DNA of 64,000 bases. Origin: Amycolatopsis camponoti (lineage in GTDB: Bacteria > Actinomycetota > Actinomycetes > Mycobacteriales > Pseudonocardiaceae). A program made the position numbers and the translations under genes. Positions within the stretch are counted from its first letter, which is position 1, and each line of letters opens with the position of its first letter. A model generated the notes under the pieces. It did not search any database and was not told where the DNA came from. It was given only the letters and a program-made list of their open reading frames with translations. Of this stretch, positions 31,561 to 42,713 are shown in pieces. Where the stretch lies: NCBI RefSeq assembly GCF_902497555.1, contig NZ_CABVGP010000003.1, positions 1,240,001 through 1,304,000 of the forward strand, written 5' to 3'.

Positions 31561-33528
31561 GTGAGCACGCCGCGTCCCGACATCGCCGCGCCGCACTGGC
31601 TGACCCAGCTCCTGCGCAGCAAGCCGGTCCCGGTGCCGTGGAACATGGTCGCCCGCGCCGTCATCGCGCTGGCCGTGCCGCTCGCGGTCGCCTACGCGGC
31701 CGGGGACATCGCCGTCGGCGCGCTGATTTCGACCGGCGCGCTGCCCGCCGTGCTGTCCGAGTCGGCCGGCCCGTACCGCTACCGCGCCCGCCGGCTCGGC
31801 GGCGCGACGCTGGCGGCGACGGCCGGCTACGCCGTCGGGCTGCTGACCGGCGGCACGCCCGCGCTGTCGGTGCCCGCGGTGATCCTGGTCGCGGCGGTGT
31901 CCGCGCTGATCAGCGCGGCCGGGAGCAACGCCTCGGTCGCCGGGCTGCAGATGTTCGTGTTCTGCGTGCTCGGCACCGGCCAGCACGCGACCGGCGTGCG
32001 CGTCGAGGTCCTCTTCGGCTTCTTCTGCCTCGGCGCGGTGTGGAGCCTCTCGGTGGCGCTCGCCAGCTGGACGTTCCGGGCGACCAGCCCCGAACGCTCC
32101 GCCGTCGCGCACGTCTACGTAGAGCTGGCCGCGATGCTCTCCGCGACCGACGAAGCCGTCTCGCGCGTGGCCCGCCACCGGCTGACCACGGCCATGAACA
32201 CCGCGTACGACCAGCTGCTCACCGCGCGCTCGTGGCTGTCCGGCCGCGACGCCGCCTACCGGCACCTGCTCAACCTGCTCTCGGCGACGACGCCCGCGGT
32301 CGAGGCGTCGGTGGCGATGGTCAACGCCGGCCGCCGCACGCCGCGGGAGGTCATCGACCACTTCGTCGCGCTGTCGGCGACGGTCCTGGCCAGCCAGCCG
32401 CTGCCGGAACCGCCCCCGATGCCGGACGACGAGACCGACCCGGTGCTCGCCGCGCTGTACGCCGGCCTGGTCCGGATCGGCAAGGGTGACGACCGCAAGC
32501 GCCGTGAGCCGACACCCTGGTACCGGCGGTTGCGGACGTGGGCGGGTTCGCTCGCGTCCGGCCCGCTGACGTGGATCGCCGCGCTGCGGCTGACTTTGTG
32601 CGTCGCGATCGCCGAGGTCGTCGGGCTGCTGGTGCCGTTCGAGCGGTCCTACTGGATCACCCTGACCGTCGGGATCGTGCTCAAGCCCGACTTCGGGTCG
32701 GTCTTCGGCCGCGCGGTGCTGCGCGGGATCGGCACGGTCGTCGGCGTCGGGGTCGGCGCCATCGTCCTCGGCGTCGGCGGGCAAGGCTGGCTCCTGGTCG
32801 CGCTGATCGCGATCTTCGCCGGCGGCGTCGCGGTCGGGAAGGTGCGCAACTACGGCATCCTCAGCGCGTTCGTGACGCCGTTGATCATCCTGCAGATGGA
32901 CCTGGCGAACACCGGCAGCTGGGACGTCGTGGTGGCCCGGCTGGTCGACACCGTCCTGGGCTGCGTGATCGTGCTCGTCTTCGGCTACCTGCTCTGGCCG
33001 GGCAGCCGTCGTCCGCAGGTCGGCGGCCGGCTGGCCGACGGGCTGGACGCCGTCGCGAAGTACGTGTCCCATGCCTTGGTCGAGGCGTCGGAAGGGGAGG
33101 CGCGGCTGGCGCGGTCCCGGGCTCGGCGCGGGGCCTACCGGGCGCTCGCCGACCTGCGGACGGCGTTCCAGCAGGTCGTCGTCGAGCCGTCCGCGAACGG
33201 CCGCCAGGCGGTGGCGTGGTGGCCGGTCATCGCCGCGCAGGAACGCGTCGCGGACGCCGTCACCGAGGTCGGCGTGACGATCGGGCGCGGAGTGGCGCCG
33301 CCGGAACCCGGCGACATCGAGCTGATCACCGCCGCGCTGGGTGAGCTGGCGTCGGCGATCCGCGAGCAGCGCGAACCGCGGTCGATGCCGCTGCCCGACC
33401 GTCCGCAGCTGGGCGGGGTGGTCGACCAGCTGGAGTCGGCGTTCGACGCCGTCCGCGGTCCTGACCTGGTGGAACGCACGCCGTTGCGGCTCGTCCGGCG
33501 GTTCCTGCCCTACCACAGGCGTACGTGA
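31561..33528 (+). CDS. FUSC-family membrane protein (aromatic acid exporter-like)
   Basis: 655 aa from GTG 31561. It holds two sets of about six membrane helices (residues about 30-170 and 345-480) around a soluble region, as in the FUSC/AaeB/YccS family. The second set contains the FUSC motif RSYWITLTVGIVLKPDFGSVFGRAVLRGIGTVVG. Members export aromatic acids or related compounds. Its stop overlaps the extra upstream part of the next small frame. Confidence 0.9.
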   Translation: MSTPRPDIAAPHWLTQLLRSKPVPVPWNMVARAVIALAVPLAVAYAAGDIAVGALISTGALPAVLSESAGPYRYRARRLGGATLAATAGYAVGLLTGGTPALSVPAVILVAAVSALISAAGSNASVAGLQMFVFCVLGTGQHATGVRVEVLFGFFCLGAVWSLSVALASWTFRATSPERSAVAHVYVELAAMLSATDEAVSRVARHRLTTAMNTAYDQLLTARSWLSGRDAAYRHLLNLLSATTPAVEASVAMVNAGRRTPREVIDHFVALSATVLASQPLPEPPPMPDDETDPVLAALYAGLVRIGKGDDRKRREPTPWYRRLRTWAGSLASGPLTWIAALRLTLCVAIAEVVGLLVPFERSYWITLTVGIVLKPDFGSVFGRAVLRGIGTVVGVGVGAIVLGVGGQGWLLVALIAIFAGGVAVGKVRNYGILSAFVTPLIILQMDLANTGSWDVVVARLVDTVLGCVIVLVFGYLLWPGSRRPQVGGRLADGLDAVAKYVSHALVEASEGEARLARSRARRGAYRALADLRTAFQQVVVEPSANGRQAVAWWPVIAAQERVADAVTEVGVTIGRGVAPPEPGDIELITAALGELASAIREQREPRSMPLPDRPQLGGVVDQLESAFDAVRGPDLVERTPLRLVRRFLPYHRRT

Positions 33529-33551
33529 CGGGAGTGCTGTTCAATACCGTC

Positions 33552-33761
33552 ATGGGAATCGACTTCGATGCGTTGAAGGGCAAGGCCGAAGAGGCCCTGC
33601 GGGAGCACGGCGACAAGATCGAGGACGGCCTCGACAAGGCGGGTGACTTCGCGAAGTCGAAGTTCTCCGGGCACGACGAGCAGATCGACAGCGGCATCGA
33701 GAAGGCGAAGAGCTTCCTCGACAAGTTCGACGACAAGCCGGACGCCCCGCCGGCCCAGTAG
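33552..33761 (+). CDS. Rv0909-like small helical protein (annotated antitoxin family)
   Basis: 69 aa, start MGIDFDALKGKAEEALREHGDKIEDGLDKAGDFAKSKFSGHDEQIDSGIEKAKSFLDKF. The amphipathic, charged helical pattern matches the MT0933/Rv0909 family, which databases label antitoxin on the strength of the Rv0909-Rv0910 pair (Rv0910 is an SRPBCC protein). Here an SRPBCC gene is nearby at 31055-31492 but on the other strand and not adjacent. I doubt a toxin-antitoxin function here. Confidence 0.75.
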   Translation: MGIDFDALKGKAEEALREHGDKIEDGLDKAGDFAKSKFSGHDEQIDSGIEKAKSFLDKFDDKPDAPPAQ

Positions 33762-34739
33762 TTACTGGACTTCGCCGGTCGCGATCCCGTCCGCGAGGCC
33801 GGTGATCCGGCCGCCGCGTTCGCCGAGCGCGATGAGACCCTGCCGGGCGTCCGGCGCCGAAAGGCTGATCCGGACGCCCGCGCGCTCGGCGTCCAGGCTG
33901 GCCGCAAGCGCTTGCGCGCCTTCGTACCCGGCGTTGATCGTCGCCGCCAGGCCGCCGGTCGACGCGAGCGAACCGCGCGCGGCGCCGAGCCGGCCGAGGG
34001 CTTCGTCGACGATCGGCAGCAGCGCGTCCCGGTTGCCTTCGGTCATCGCGCGCACGAGCTGCGGGTTCGACCCCGCGACACGCGTCCCGTCGCGGTACGA
34101 CCCGGCCGCCAGCGACATGGCCAGCGGCCCGCCCTCGGCGCCGATCGTGGCGAGGATGGCCGCCAGCAGGTGCGGCAGGTGCGAGATCCGGGCGACGGCT
34201 TCGTCGTGCGATTCGGCGGGCAGCGGGACGACGTGCGCGCCGATGTCCAGCACGAGCCGGGTGACCTCGGACCAGGCGTCGAGGTCGGTGTCGTCCTCGA
34301 CGCCGACCACCCACGCCGCCCCCTGGAACAGCGCGGCGTCGCCGGCCAGCCAGCCCGAGTTCGACGTCCCCGCCATCGGGTGCCCGCCGACGAACCGCGT
34401 GTACGGCACGCGACGGCGGACGGCGTCCAGCACCGGCGCTTTCACGCTGGTCACGTCGGTGAGCAGGCAGTGCGACGCGTGCTGGGAAACCAGGCGCAGC
34501 AGGTCCTCGACCGCGGTGAGCGGCGCGGCCAGCACCACCATCGCGTCTTCGGAGTCGGCGCGGTGCAGGGCGGCTTCGACGTCCGTCGTGACGTCGTAAC
34601 CCGCTCTGCTGGCCGCGTCGGCGTCCACTTCGGAAACCGCGGCGCCGAACGCCGTGCGGCCGCTGGCGGCCACCGCGCGCAGCAGCGAACCGCCGATCAG
34701 CCCGAGCCCGATCACGCATACGTCTCGCACGGGGCCCAT
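33762..34739 (-). CDS. tyrA: Prephenate dehydrogenase
   Basis: 325 aa. The NAD motif VCVIGLGLIGGSLLRAVA opens the Rossmann domain. VGGHPMAGTSNSG carries the catalytic His and prephenate contacts, and SHLPHLLAAILA is the second conserved His segment. It oxidatively decarboxylates prephenate to 4-hydroxyphenylpyruvate for tyrosine synthesis. No C-terminal ACT domain is present, so feedback control by tyrosine may be absent or differ. Stands alone, tail to tail with the small Rv0909-like gene. Confidence 0.95.
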   Translation of the reverse strand: MGPVRDVCVIGLGLIGGSLLRAVAASGRTAFGAAVSEVDADAASRAGYDVTTDVEAALHRADSEDAMVVLAAPLTAVEDLLRLVSQHASHCLLTDVTSVKAPVLDAVRRRVPYTRFVGGHPMAGTSNSGWLAGDAALFQGAAWVVGVEDDTDLDAWSEVTRLVLDIGAHVVPLPAESHDEAVARISHLPHLLAAILATIGAEGGPLAMSLAAGSYRDGTRVAGSNPQLVRAMTEGNRDALLPIVDEALGRLGAARGSLASTGGLAATINAGYEGAQALAASLDAERAGVRISLSAPDARQGLIALGERGGRITGLADGIATGEVQ

Positions 34740-34752
34740 CCTGCCAGTAACA

Positions 34753-34800
34753 ACCGGGGCTCCGCCCCGAGCCGGGGGCTCCGCCACCCGGACCCCCGAA
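34753..34800 (-). terminator. Tandem GC hairpins after the dienoyl-CoA reductase gene
   Basis: Between the reductase stop and tyrA start lie two stem-loops: GGGGC-TCC-GCCCC (34756-34768) and a longer imperfect one with arms CGGGGG/CCCCCG (34773-34798), ending in an A-run on the plus strand (T-run on the transcribed minus strand is on the upstream side). They probably end the 36840-34828 transcript. Confidence 0.55.
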
Positions 34801-34827
34801 AAGAGAGTGTGCCGGACGCATCCGGGG

Positions 34828-37428
<2,601 letters not shown>

Positions 37429-37485
37429 TCACTTCACCCCTTGAGGGGGATAAATCGGGTCGACTACTCGCGCGAAACGACGAGG

Positions 37486-38424
37486 ATGGAGAGAGTGCAC
37501 CCGGTACTCGAACTGATCTCCGAACGACTGGCGACGGGCAGTGTCCCGGGCGAACGCACCGACGGCAGGCGCCTCGCGCTCGCCATCGAAGGCGGCAGCA
37601 GCCGCGGCACCTACTCGAGCGGCATGGCCCTGGCGCTGGACGAACTGGGCGCCGTCCCCGTGTTCGACGCCGTCTACGGCTCGTCGGCCGGCGCGCTGAA
37701 CGGCGCCTGGCTGCTCAGCGGGTGCTCGTCGACGGGCGTGCGGACCTGGTGGAACCCGGTCGTCATGCGCCGGATCATCAACCCGCTGCACACCCTGCGC
37801 GGCCGTGCGGTGATCGACCTCGAATACCTCGTCCACCAGGTCTATTCGGTGCTGGAGCCGATGGACTTCCCGGCGATCCTGGCCAACCCGGTGACGTTCC
37901 ACCCGCTGGCCACCGACGCGGACACGGGGGAGTCGACCGACCTGCACCCCTTTCTCGACGACGTCGACGCGGTCAAGGTCGCCCTCGCGGCGTCGTCCTG
38001 CATGCCGGTGCTGGCCGGCCCGCCGATCCCGATGGCCGGCCGCCGGTTCGTCGACGCCGGCGTCGCCGAGCCGATCCCGTACCGGACGGCGTTGGACCAG
38101 GGCGCCACGGACGTCCTGGTGCTGCGGACGCGCCGCGCGGACGAGCTGCCGCTGCCCCCGCCGCGGGCGTACGACGTCGTGGTGCCGCGCTTCCTGCGCC
38201 GCCAGGCCCCGGGCGCGATTCCCGCGTGGCGCGACACCTTCCGGCGCGACGTCGAGGACGAGGACGTCCTGGCCTCCGACCCGCGGATCCTGAGCATCCG
38301 GCCGCCGGTGGGATCGCCCGACGTGGCGGTGCTGGAGCGCGACCCGGAGGTGCTGCGCAAGGCCGTGGAGCTCGGCAAGGACGCGGTCCTCGACGTGCTC
38401 GAAGGCCTACGCGAGGCCTCGTAG
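37486..38424 (+). CDS. Patatin-like phospholipase
   Basis: 312 aa from ATG 37486. Patatin signature: the oxyanion loop EGGSSRGTYSSG near residue 31, the nucleophile GSSAG near 62 (YGSSAGALNGAW) and the catalytic Asp in RFVDAGVAEPIPY, where the usual DGG/DGA is DAG. This should be a Ser-Asp dyad lipase acting on membrane or host lipids. No signal peptide. It is divergent from the PadR operon. Confidence 0.9.
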   Translation: MERVHPVLELISERLATGSVPGERTDGRRLALAIEGGSSRGTYSSGMALALDELGAVPVFDAVYGSSAGALNGAWLLSGCSSTGVRTWWNPVVMRRIINPLHTLRGRAVIDLEYLVHQVYSVLEPMDFPAILANPVTFHPLATDADTGESTDLHPFLDDVDAVKVALAASSCMPVLAGPPIPMAGRRFVDAGVAEPIPYRTALDQGATDVLVLRTRRADELPLPPPRAYDVVVPRFLRRQAPGAIPAWRDTFRRDVEDEDVLASDPRILSIRPPVGSPDVAVLERDPEVLRKAVELGKDAVLDVLEGLREAS

Positions 38425-38556
38425 CCGGGTGGCCCGGGACTGGACGACGAGCCGCTGCGCGCCGAGCGACACGGCCAGGTAGAGCAGGAGCGGCGCGCTG
38501 CCCGGTCGCCGGCTCCTTCACCAGGGTGTCGGCGCGAGTGCGTCAAGCCAGGTGGG

Positions 38557-39399
38557 TCAAGGCTTGCGCGCGACGCCGCCGATCACCCGCGACTCCGACG
38601 GCGAGCCGGCGAACACCGTCTGCTCGTCCGGGTGCCACGCCGGCGCGTAGACCAGGCCCGGCTCGAGCATCGGCCAGCCGCCGAAGAAGCGTTCGAACTC
38701 CGCCATGGGGCGCAGGAAACCCGGGTTCGTCGTGGTTTCGTAGTACTCGAGCAGGTCGACCAGCGCCTGCCGCTCGTCGTCGTTGACCGGGTTCTCGTTG
38801 GTCATCTGCGAGAGCACCAGCAGGGAGCCGGCGGGCAGCCGGTCGCGGTAGTACGCGAGCAGCTCGTCGGGGCGCTGCTCGTCCTTGATGAAGTGCATGA
38901 CGGCATTGATCACCAGGGCGACCGGCTCGCGCACGTCGATGACGTCCGAAGCCGTCACCCGGTCCCAGAGGTCCTCGGGCTGAAGGAAGTCCGCGGCGAT
39001 GGCGTGGTGGCGCTCCGGGTCGGCGGTGTCGGCGAGCAGCAGCGTCGAATGCGCGAGGGCGATCGGTTCGTTGTCGATGTAGAGCACGCGCGTGTCGAGC
39101 TCTTCGCACTCTTCGTCGGCTACCTCGTGGACGTTGCCCGCGGTCGGCAGGCCCGAGCCGATGTCGACGAACTGCCGGATGCCGGCGCGCACGCATTCGC
39201 GGACCGCGCGGCCGAGGAACTGGCGGCTCGTCAGGCAGTACTCGCCCATGAGTGGCAGCCGGGCACGCACCTTCTCGGCGAACGCGCGGTCGATCGCGTA
39301 GTTCGTGTTCCCGCCGATGAAGTAGTCGTAGATCCGCGCGGCGGACGGCCGGTCGAGACTGCTCTCGACGGCCTTGAGCGCGTCGTCGTGGTTGATCAT
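38557..39399 (-). CDS. SAM-dependent methyltransferase (PF04672, DUF574 type)
   Basis: 280 aa. It opens with the family signature DRPSAARIYDYFIGGNTNYAIDRAFAEKV. Motif I is FVDIGSGLPTAGNVHEVA, with YIDNEP as motif II. This family is nearly confined to actinomycetes and is much expanded there; individual substrates are mostly unknown. Its ATG overlaps the stop of the OhrR-like gene (ATGA), so it is expressed together with it. Confidence 0.9.
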   Translation of the reverse strand: MINHDDALKAVESSLDRPSAARIYDYFIGGNTNYAIDRAFAEKVRARLPLMGEYCLTSRQFLGRAVRECVRAGIRQFVDIGSGLPTAGNVHEVADEECEELDTRVLYIDNEPIALAHSTLLLADTADPERHHAIAADFLQPEDLWDRVTASDVIDVREPVALVINAVMHFIKDEQRPDELLAYYRDRLPAGSLLVLSQMTNENPVNDDERQALVDLLEYYETTTNPGFLRPMAEFERFFGGWPMLEPGLVYAPAWHPDEQTVFAGSPSESRVIGGVARKP

Positions 39400-39845
39400 G
39401 CCGGTGCCATGGCCTCCCGGTAGGCGTTCACCGACTCTGTCAGCCGGTCCAGCTCGGCCCGCATCCGGGCCACCCCGGCTTCGTCCAGGCTCATCGCCGC
39501 GCCGATCACGTCGGGGATGCCCGCCGCCTTCTCGCGCAGCGCCTGTCCGGTCTCGCTCAGGCTGACGCGGACCGACCGTTCGTCGTCGGCCTGCCGGTTC
39601 CGGATCACCAGGCCCGCGGTCTGCAACCGCTTGAGGAGCGGCGAAAGCGTGCCCGAATCGAGGTTCAGTTCGGCGCCGAGCTCCTTCACCAGGCGGTGGT
39701 CCTTCTCCCAGAGCGCCAGCATGACGAGGTACTGGGGATAGGTCAGGTCGAGGTCTTCCAGGACGACCCGATACAGCGACGTCACCGCGCGCGACGCCGA
39801 GTACAGCCCGAAGCAGAGCTGGTCGTCCAGCCGCAGAGACGCCAT
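39396..39845 (-). CDS. OhrR-like MarR-family redox regulator
   Basis: 149 aa. LDDQLCFGLYSASRAVTSLYRVVLEDLDLTYPQYLVMLALWE is the OhrR pattern, with Cys11 at the place of the peroxide-sensing cysteine. HTH: RLVKELGAELNLDSGTLSPLLKRLQTAGLVIRNRQADDERSVRVSLS. No second reactive Cys is present, so it would be of the one-Cys kind. It is divergent from the hydrolase at 39996 across a 14-base palindrome. No ohr gene is adjacent; the methyltransferase is in the same operon instead. Confidence 0.88.
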   Translation of the reverse strand: MASLRLDDQLCFGLYSASRAVTSLYRVVLEDLDLTYPQYLVMLALWEKDHRLVKELGAELNLDSGTLSPLLKRLQTAGLVIRNRQADDERSVRVSLSETGQALREKAAGIPDVIGAAMSLDEAGVARMRAELDRLTESVNAYREAMAPA

Positions 39846-39933
39846 GGCGTCCTCCTCTCTCGTAACTCTCCATGGTCCCCGAGAGTGCGCTGCGCGGCAA
39901 CTTAAGTGCCCTGTATCTCATTGAGCGTCATTA

Positions 39934-39947
39934 AGTTGTGCACAACT
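39934..39947. promoter_or_regulatory. OhrR-like operator
   Basis: AGTTGTGCACAACT is a perfect 14-base palindrome in the divergent space, 49 bases ahead of the hydrolase start. A smaller palindrome ACTTAAGT lies at 39900-39907, nearer the regulator start. The first is the better binding site for the regulator at 39396-39845. Confidence 0.7.
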
Positions 39948-39995
39948 CAGTTGGGAGCTACTTTGATGACATCAGCTCGAACCGAGGAGGACGAC

Positions 39996-40958
39996 ATGAC
40001 CGCCAACCCGCACAACCTCGCCCTGGAGCCGGCCGCGCAGGCCTTCGCCGAGGCCACCGACCAGCCGCCGTACCTGTTCCAGCTGCCGCCGGAGGAAGGA
40101 CGCAAGGCCGTCGACGGCGTCCAGGACGGCGAGGTCGCCATGGCCGACGCGTCGGTCGAGGTGCTCAAGGTCCCCGGCGGCCCGACCGGCGAGGTCGAGA
40201 CCCGGATCGTGCGCCCGGCCGGCGTTTCCGGCCCTCTTCCGGTGATCCTCTACATCCACGGCGCCGGCTGGGTCTTCGGCGACTTCCACACCCACCAGCG
40301 CCTGGTGCGCGAGCTGGCCGCCGGCGTCGGCGCGGCCGTCGTGTTCCCCGAGTACGACCGCTCACCGGAGGCGCGCTACCCGGTCGCCATCGAGCAGAGC
40401 TACGCCGTGGCGAAGTGGGTCGCTTCGCACGGCGCTTCGCAGGGGCTGGACACCTCGCGCATCGCGATCGCGGGCGACTCCGTCGGCGGGAACATGACGG
40501 CGGCCCTGACGCTGCTCGCGAAGCAGCGCGGCGACGTCACCTTCCGCCAGCAGGTGCTCTTCTACCCGGTCACCGACGCGAACTTCGACACCGAGTCGTA
40601 CACGAAGTTCGCCGAGGGCTACTTCCTCGGCCGCGAAGGCATGAAGTGGTTCTGGGACCAGTACACGACGGATCCCGCGCAGCGAGCGGAGATCACCGCG
40701 TCCCCGCTGCGCGCGTCGCTCGACGAGCTGGCCGGGCTCCCGCCGGCACTCGTGATCACCGGCGAGGCGGACGTGCTCCGCGACGAAGGCGAGGCGTACG
40801 CGGCGAAGCTGCGTCAGGCCGGCGTGCCCGTCACGGCCGTGCGGTACCAGGGGATCATCCACGACTTCGTGATGGTCAACGCGCTCCGCGAGACGCACGC
40901 GGCTGAGGCCGCGATCACGCAGGCCATCACCGTCCTGACCCGCGCTTTGGAGAAATAA
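39996..40958 (+). CDS. HSL-family alpha/beta hydrolase (esterase)
   Basis: 320 aa from ATG 39996 with a strong GAGGAGG site. Hormone-sensitive-lipase-like: oxyanion motif IYIHGAGWVFGDFHTHQ (HGGGF-type), nucleophile GDSVGGN near residue 161, acid in TGEADVLRDEGE and His in GIIHDFVMVN. No signal. Probably induced by oxidant or organic peroxide through the OhrR-like site, a role that fits the gene order but is unproven. Confidence 0.92.
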   Translation: MTANPHNLALEPAAQAFAEATDQPPYLFQLPPEEGRKAVDGVQDGEVAMADASVEVLKVPGGPTGEVETRIVRPAGVSGPLPVILYIHGAGWVFGDFHTHQRLVRELAAGVGAAVVFPEYDRSPEARYPVAIEQSYAVAKWVASHGASQGLDTSRIAIAGDSVGGNMTAALTLLAKQRGDVTFRQQVLFYPVTDANFDTESYTKFAEGYFLGREGMKWFWDQYTTDPAQRAEITASPLRASLDELAGLPPALVITGEADVLRDEGEAYAAKLRQAGVPVTAVRYQGIIHDFVMVNALRETHAAEAAITQAITVLTRALEK

Positions 40959-40980
40959 CTGAGAAAACGCTGAGTACGCC

Positions 40981-41024
40981 GCACGTTGCGGCCTTATGAC
41001 GCAACTCACAAGGTCGCAACGTGC
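40981..41024 (+). terminator. Stem-loop after the esterase gene
   Basis: Arms 40981-40995 (GCACGTTGCGGCCTT) and 41010-41024 pair over 15 bases with one G-U, around a 14-base loop. It is 22 bases past the esterase stop and is a good terminator without a U-tract. The inner GTTGCG is repeated in the loop as GCAAC. Confidence 0.65.
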
Positions 41025-41105
41025 ATGCCTGCTCAAACGTGATATATACGCGAGTCCGGGGGGTTCCGGGTGCGCATTCACTGCCCGCCCGGAAGGACCG
41101 ATCCC

Positions 41106-42311
41106 ATGAACCTGAGCAGCATCCGGCTGGATTCGCCGGTCAACATGATCGTGGTGGTCGTGCTGACGCTGCTCGCGATCATCGCGGTCCCGTGGTTCTG
41201 GGACCGCTGGAAGCGCAAGCGGCTGTGGCGCAGCGCCACGGTACTGCTCGCGGTCGTGCTGCTCGTGCTCACGACCGGCATGGCGGGCAACATGATCGGC
41301 GGGTTCTTCCCGACCGTCGGATCGCTGCTCGGCACCGGTGTGTACGCCGGCCAGGGCACCGACGCGGAAGCGTCGCAGAACGGCGAGGACCTCGAGAAGC
41401 TGCGCGACACCGGCGTGGCGCACGCCCACGAGGGCAAGGGAACGGTCGTCCACATGAAGGTGACGGGCCGGCGCACCAAGCTGACCCGCGACGTCACGGT
41501 CTACCTGCCCCCGCAGTACTTCGACGCGGCGTACAAGGAACTGCGGTTCCCGGCGATCGAGTGGATCCCGAACTACCCGTCCGGCCCCGAGGTCTTCCCC
41601 GTCTACGGCATGCCCCAGCAGCTCGACGCGGCGATCGCGCGGAAAGCGCTCCCGCCGACGGTGGTGATCGTCCCCGACCCGACGGGCGTCCCGAAGGTCG
41701 GCCACGACACGGAATGCGTCGACGAGGTCAACGGAACGGCGAACGACACGTACCTCACGGCCGACCTGCGCGACTGGGCCCAGCAGAAGCTCGGCGTCTC
41801 GCCGGACCGCCGCGCGTGGACGATGGCGGGCTGGTCGTCCGGCGGCTACTGCGCGATGAACCTGGTGACGCGCCACCCGCAGTGGTACGGCCAGGCGGTC
41901 AGCGTCAGCGGCTACGACAAGGCCCAGGTCGACGCGGAGACCGAGGACCTGTTCCACGGCCGCCAGGACATCAACGACGCGAACAACGTCCGCGTGAACG
42001 TCCGGCTCCACCCGTCCCCGGTCGAAATCCTGGCGATCTCGGGCGACAAGGAGAAGTACGAGAGCTTCGCAATCGACCAGATCCGCGCGGCAGCCCGGCC
42101 CCCGCTGCAGTTTTCGTCGTGGCGCATCCCGGACGCGGGCCACAACATGAACACGTTCAAGTCCCAGATCCCGGACATCCTGAATTGGATCGGCGCGCAC
42201 ACCCTGGCCCCGGCCCCAGCGGGGCGACAGGTCGAGACCACCGGAGGGGTGCTCCCGTGGCCCCTGCCGCACTCCGGCGCACACGGCGCGCTGGCGGACA
42301 CGGATCAGTAG
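41106..42311 (+). CDS. Membrane-anchored esterase (antigen-85/enterochelin-esterase fold)
   Basis: 401 aa from ATG 41106. Two N-terminal membrane helices (residues about 10-30 and 43-70) are followed by an outward alpha/beta hydrolase domain: RDVTVYLPPQYFDAAYKELRFPAIEW, nucleophile AGWSSGGYCAMN near residue 243, and His in PDAGHNMNTFKSQIPDIL. Such proteins resemble mycolyltransferases and ferri-siderophore esterases. Whether it acts on cell-envelope lipids is inference from topology. Confidence 0.88.
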   Translation: MNLSSIRLDSPVNMIVVVVLTLLAIIAVPWFWDRWKRKRLWRSATVLLAVVLLVLTTGMAGNMIGGFFPTVGSLLGTGVYAGQGTDAEASQNGEDLEKLRDTGVAHAHEGKGTVVHMKVTGRRTKLTRDVTVYLPPQYFDAAYKELRFPAIEWIPNYPSGPEVFPVYGMPQQLDAAIARKALPPTVVIVPDPTGVPKVGHDTECVDEVNGTANDTYLTADLRDWAQQKLGVSPDRRAWTMAGWSSGGYCAMNLVTRHPQWYGQAVSVSGYDKAQVDAETEDLFHGRQDINDANNVRVNVRLHPSPVEILAISGDKEKYESFAIDQIRAAARPPLQFSSWRIPDAGHNMNTFKSQIPDILNWIGAHTLAPAPAGRQVETTGGVLPWPLPHSGAHGALADTDQ

Positions 42312-42713
42312 CGCCCCAAGGATTCCCGACCCGCCGTGGCCGGGTTGGACCTGTCGCGATCTCGCTTGCGGTGAGTCGGGCTTAGCCGCCGCGACTCTCT
42401 TCTTGGTGTCCCGGGCGTAGCCGCCTCGACCCTGTCCTCGGTGTCCCGGGCGTAGCCGACGCGACCCTGTCCTCGGTGCCGCGGGCTTGCCCGCCGCGGT
42501 CCGTCCTCGGTGCCCCGGGCTTAGCCTGCCGCGGGCCGAGCCCGCCGCGACCCTGCCCTCGGTGCCGCGGGCTGAGCCTGCTGCGGTCCGTCCCCGGTCC
42601 CCGGTCCCCGGTCCCCGGTCCCCGGTCCCCGGGCTGAGCCCGCCGCGGTCCGTCTGCGGTGCCGGAGGCCGAGCCCGCCCGCTACCCCGTCCCACCGTCC
42701 GCCGCGGGGTTGC
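42312..42713. repeat. Degenerate tandem repeats, period about 36 bases
   Basis: This 402-base space has no gene. From about 42382 to 42680 it consists of eight or more diverged copies of a unit with a CTCGGTGCCCCGGGC core followed by TTAGCCGCCGCGACCCTGT-like sequence, spaced 33-40 bases. The core appears near 42405, 42441, 42477, 42511, 42560 and 42650. It separates two genes ending towards each other (esterase on plus, serine hydrolase on minus). Confidence 0.75.
42592..42633. repeat. Heptanucleotide repeat (CCCCGGT)5
   Basis: Five perfect CCCCGGT units plus a partial sixth within the larger repeat tract. The period of 7 and lack of coding make it a good candidate for length variation by slippage. 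Confidence 0.85.

Noticed and set aside
31525..33516. 663-residue open frame antisense to the FUSC gene
   Set aside because: Low-complexity Arg/His/Asp composition with no domain; the plus strand carries a convincing two-module membrane protein.
33552..33761. Toxin-antitoxin module
   Set aside because: The Rv0909-like protein has no adjacent toxin partner; the SRPBCC gene is 2 kb away on the other strand.
38407..38510. Possible C-terminal relic of a membrane protein on the minus strand (LLYLAVSLGAQRLVVQSRATRL)
   Set aside because: Only about 30 residues, overlapping the end of the patatin gene; too short to support.
42380..42690. CRISPR-like array
   Set aside because: Repeat units are degenerate and contiguous, with no conserved repeat separated by unique spacers, and no cas genes lie near.
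40362..42695. 777-residue open frame on the minus strand
   Set aside because: Runs through the repeat tract and opposite two clear hydrolase genes; composition is typical of antisense GC-rich DNA.
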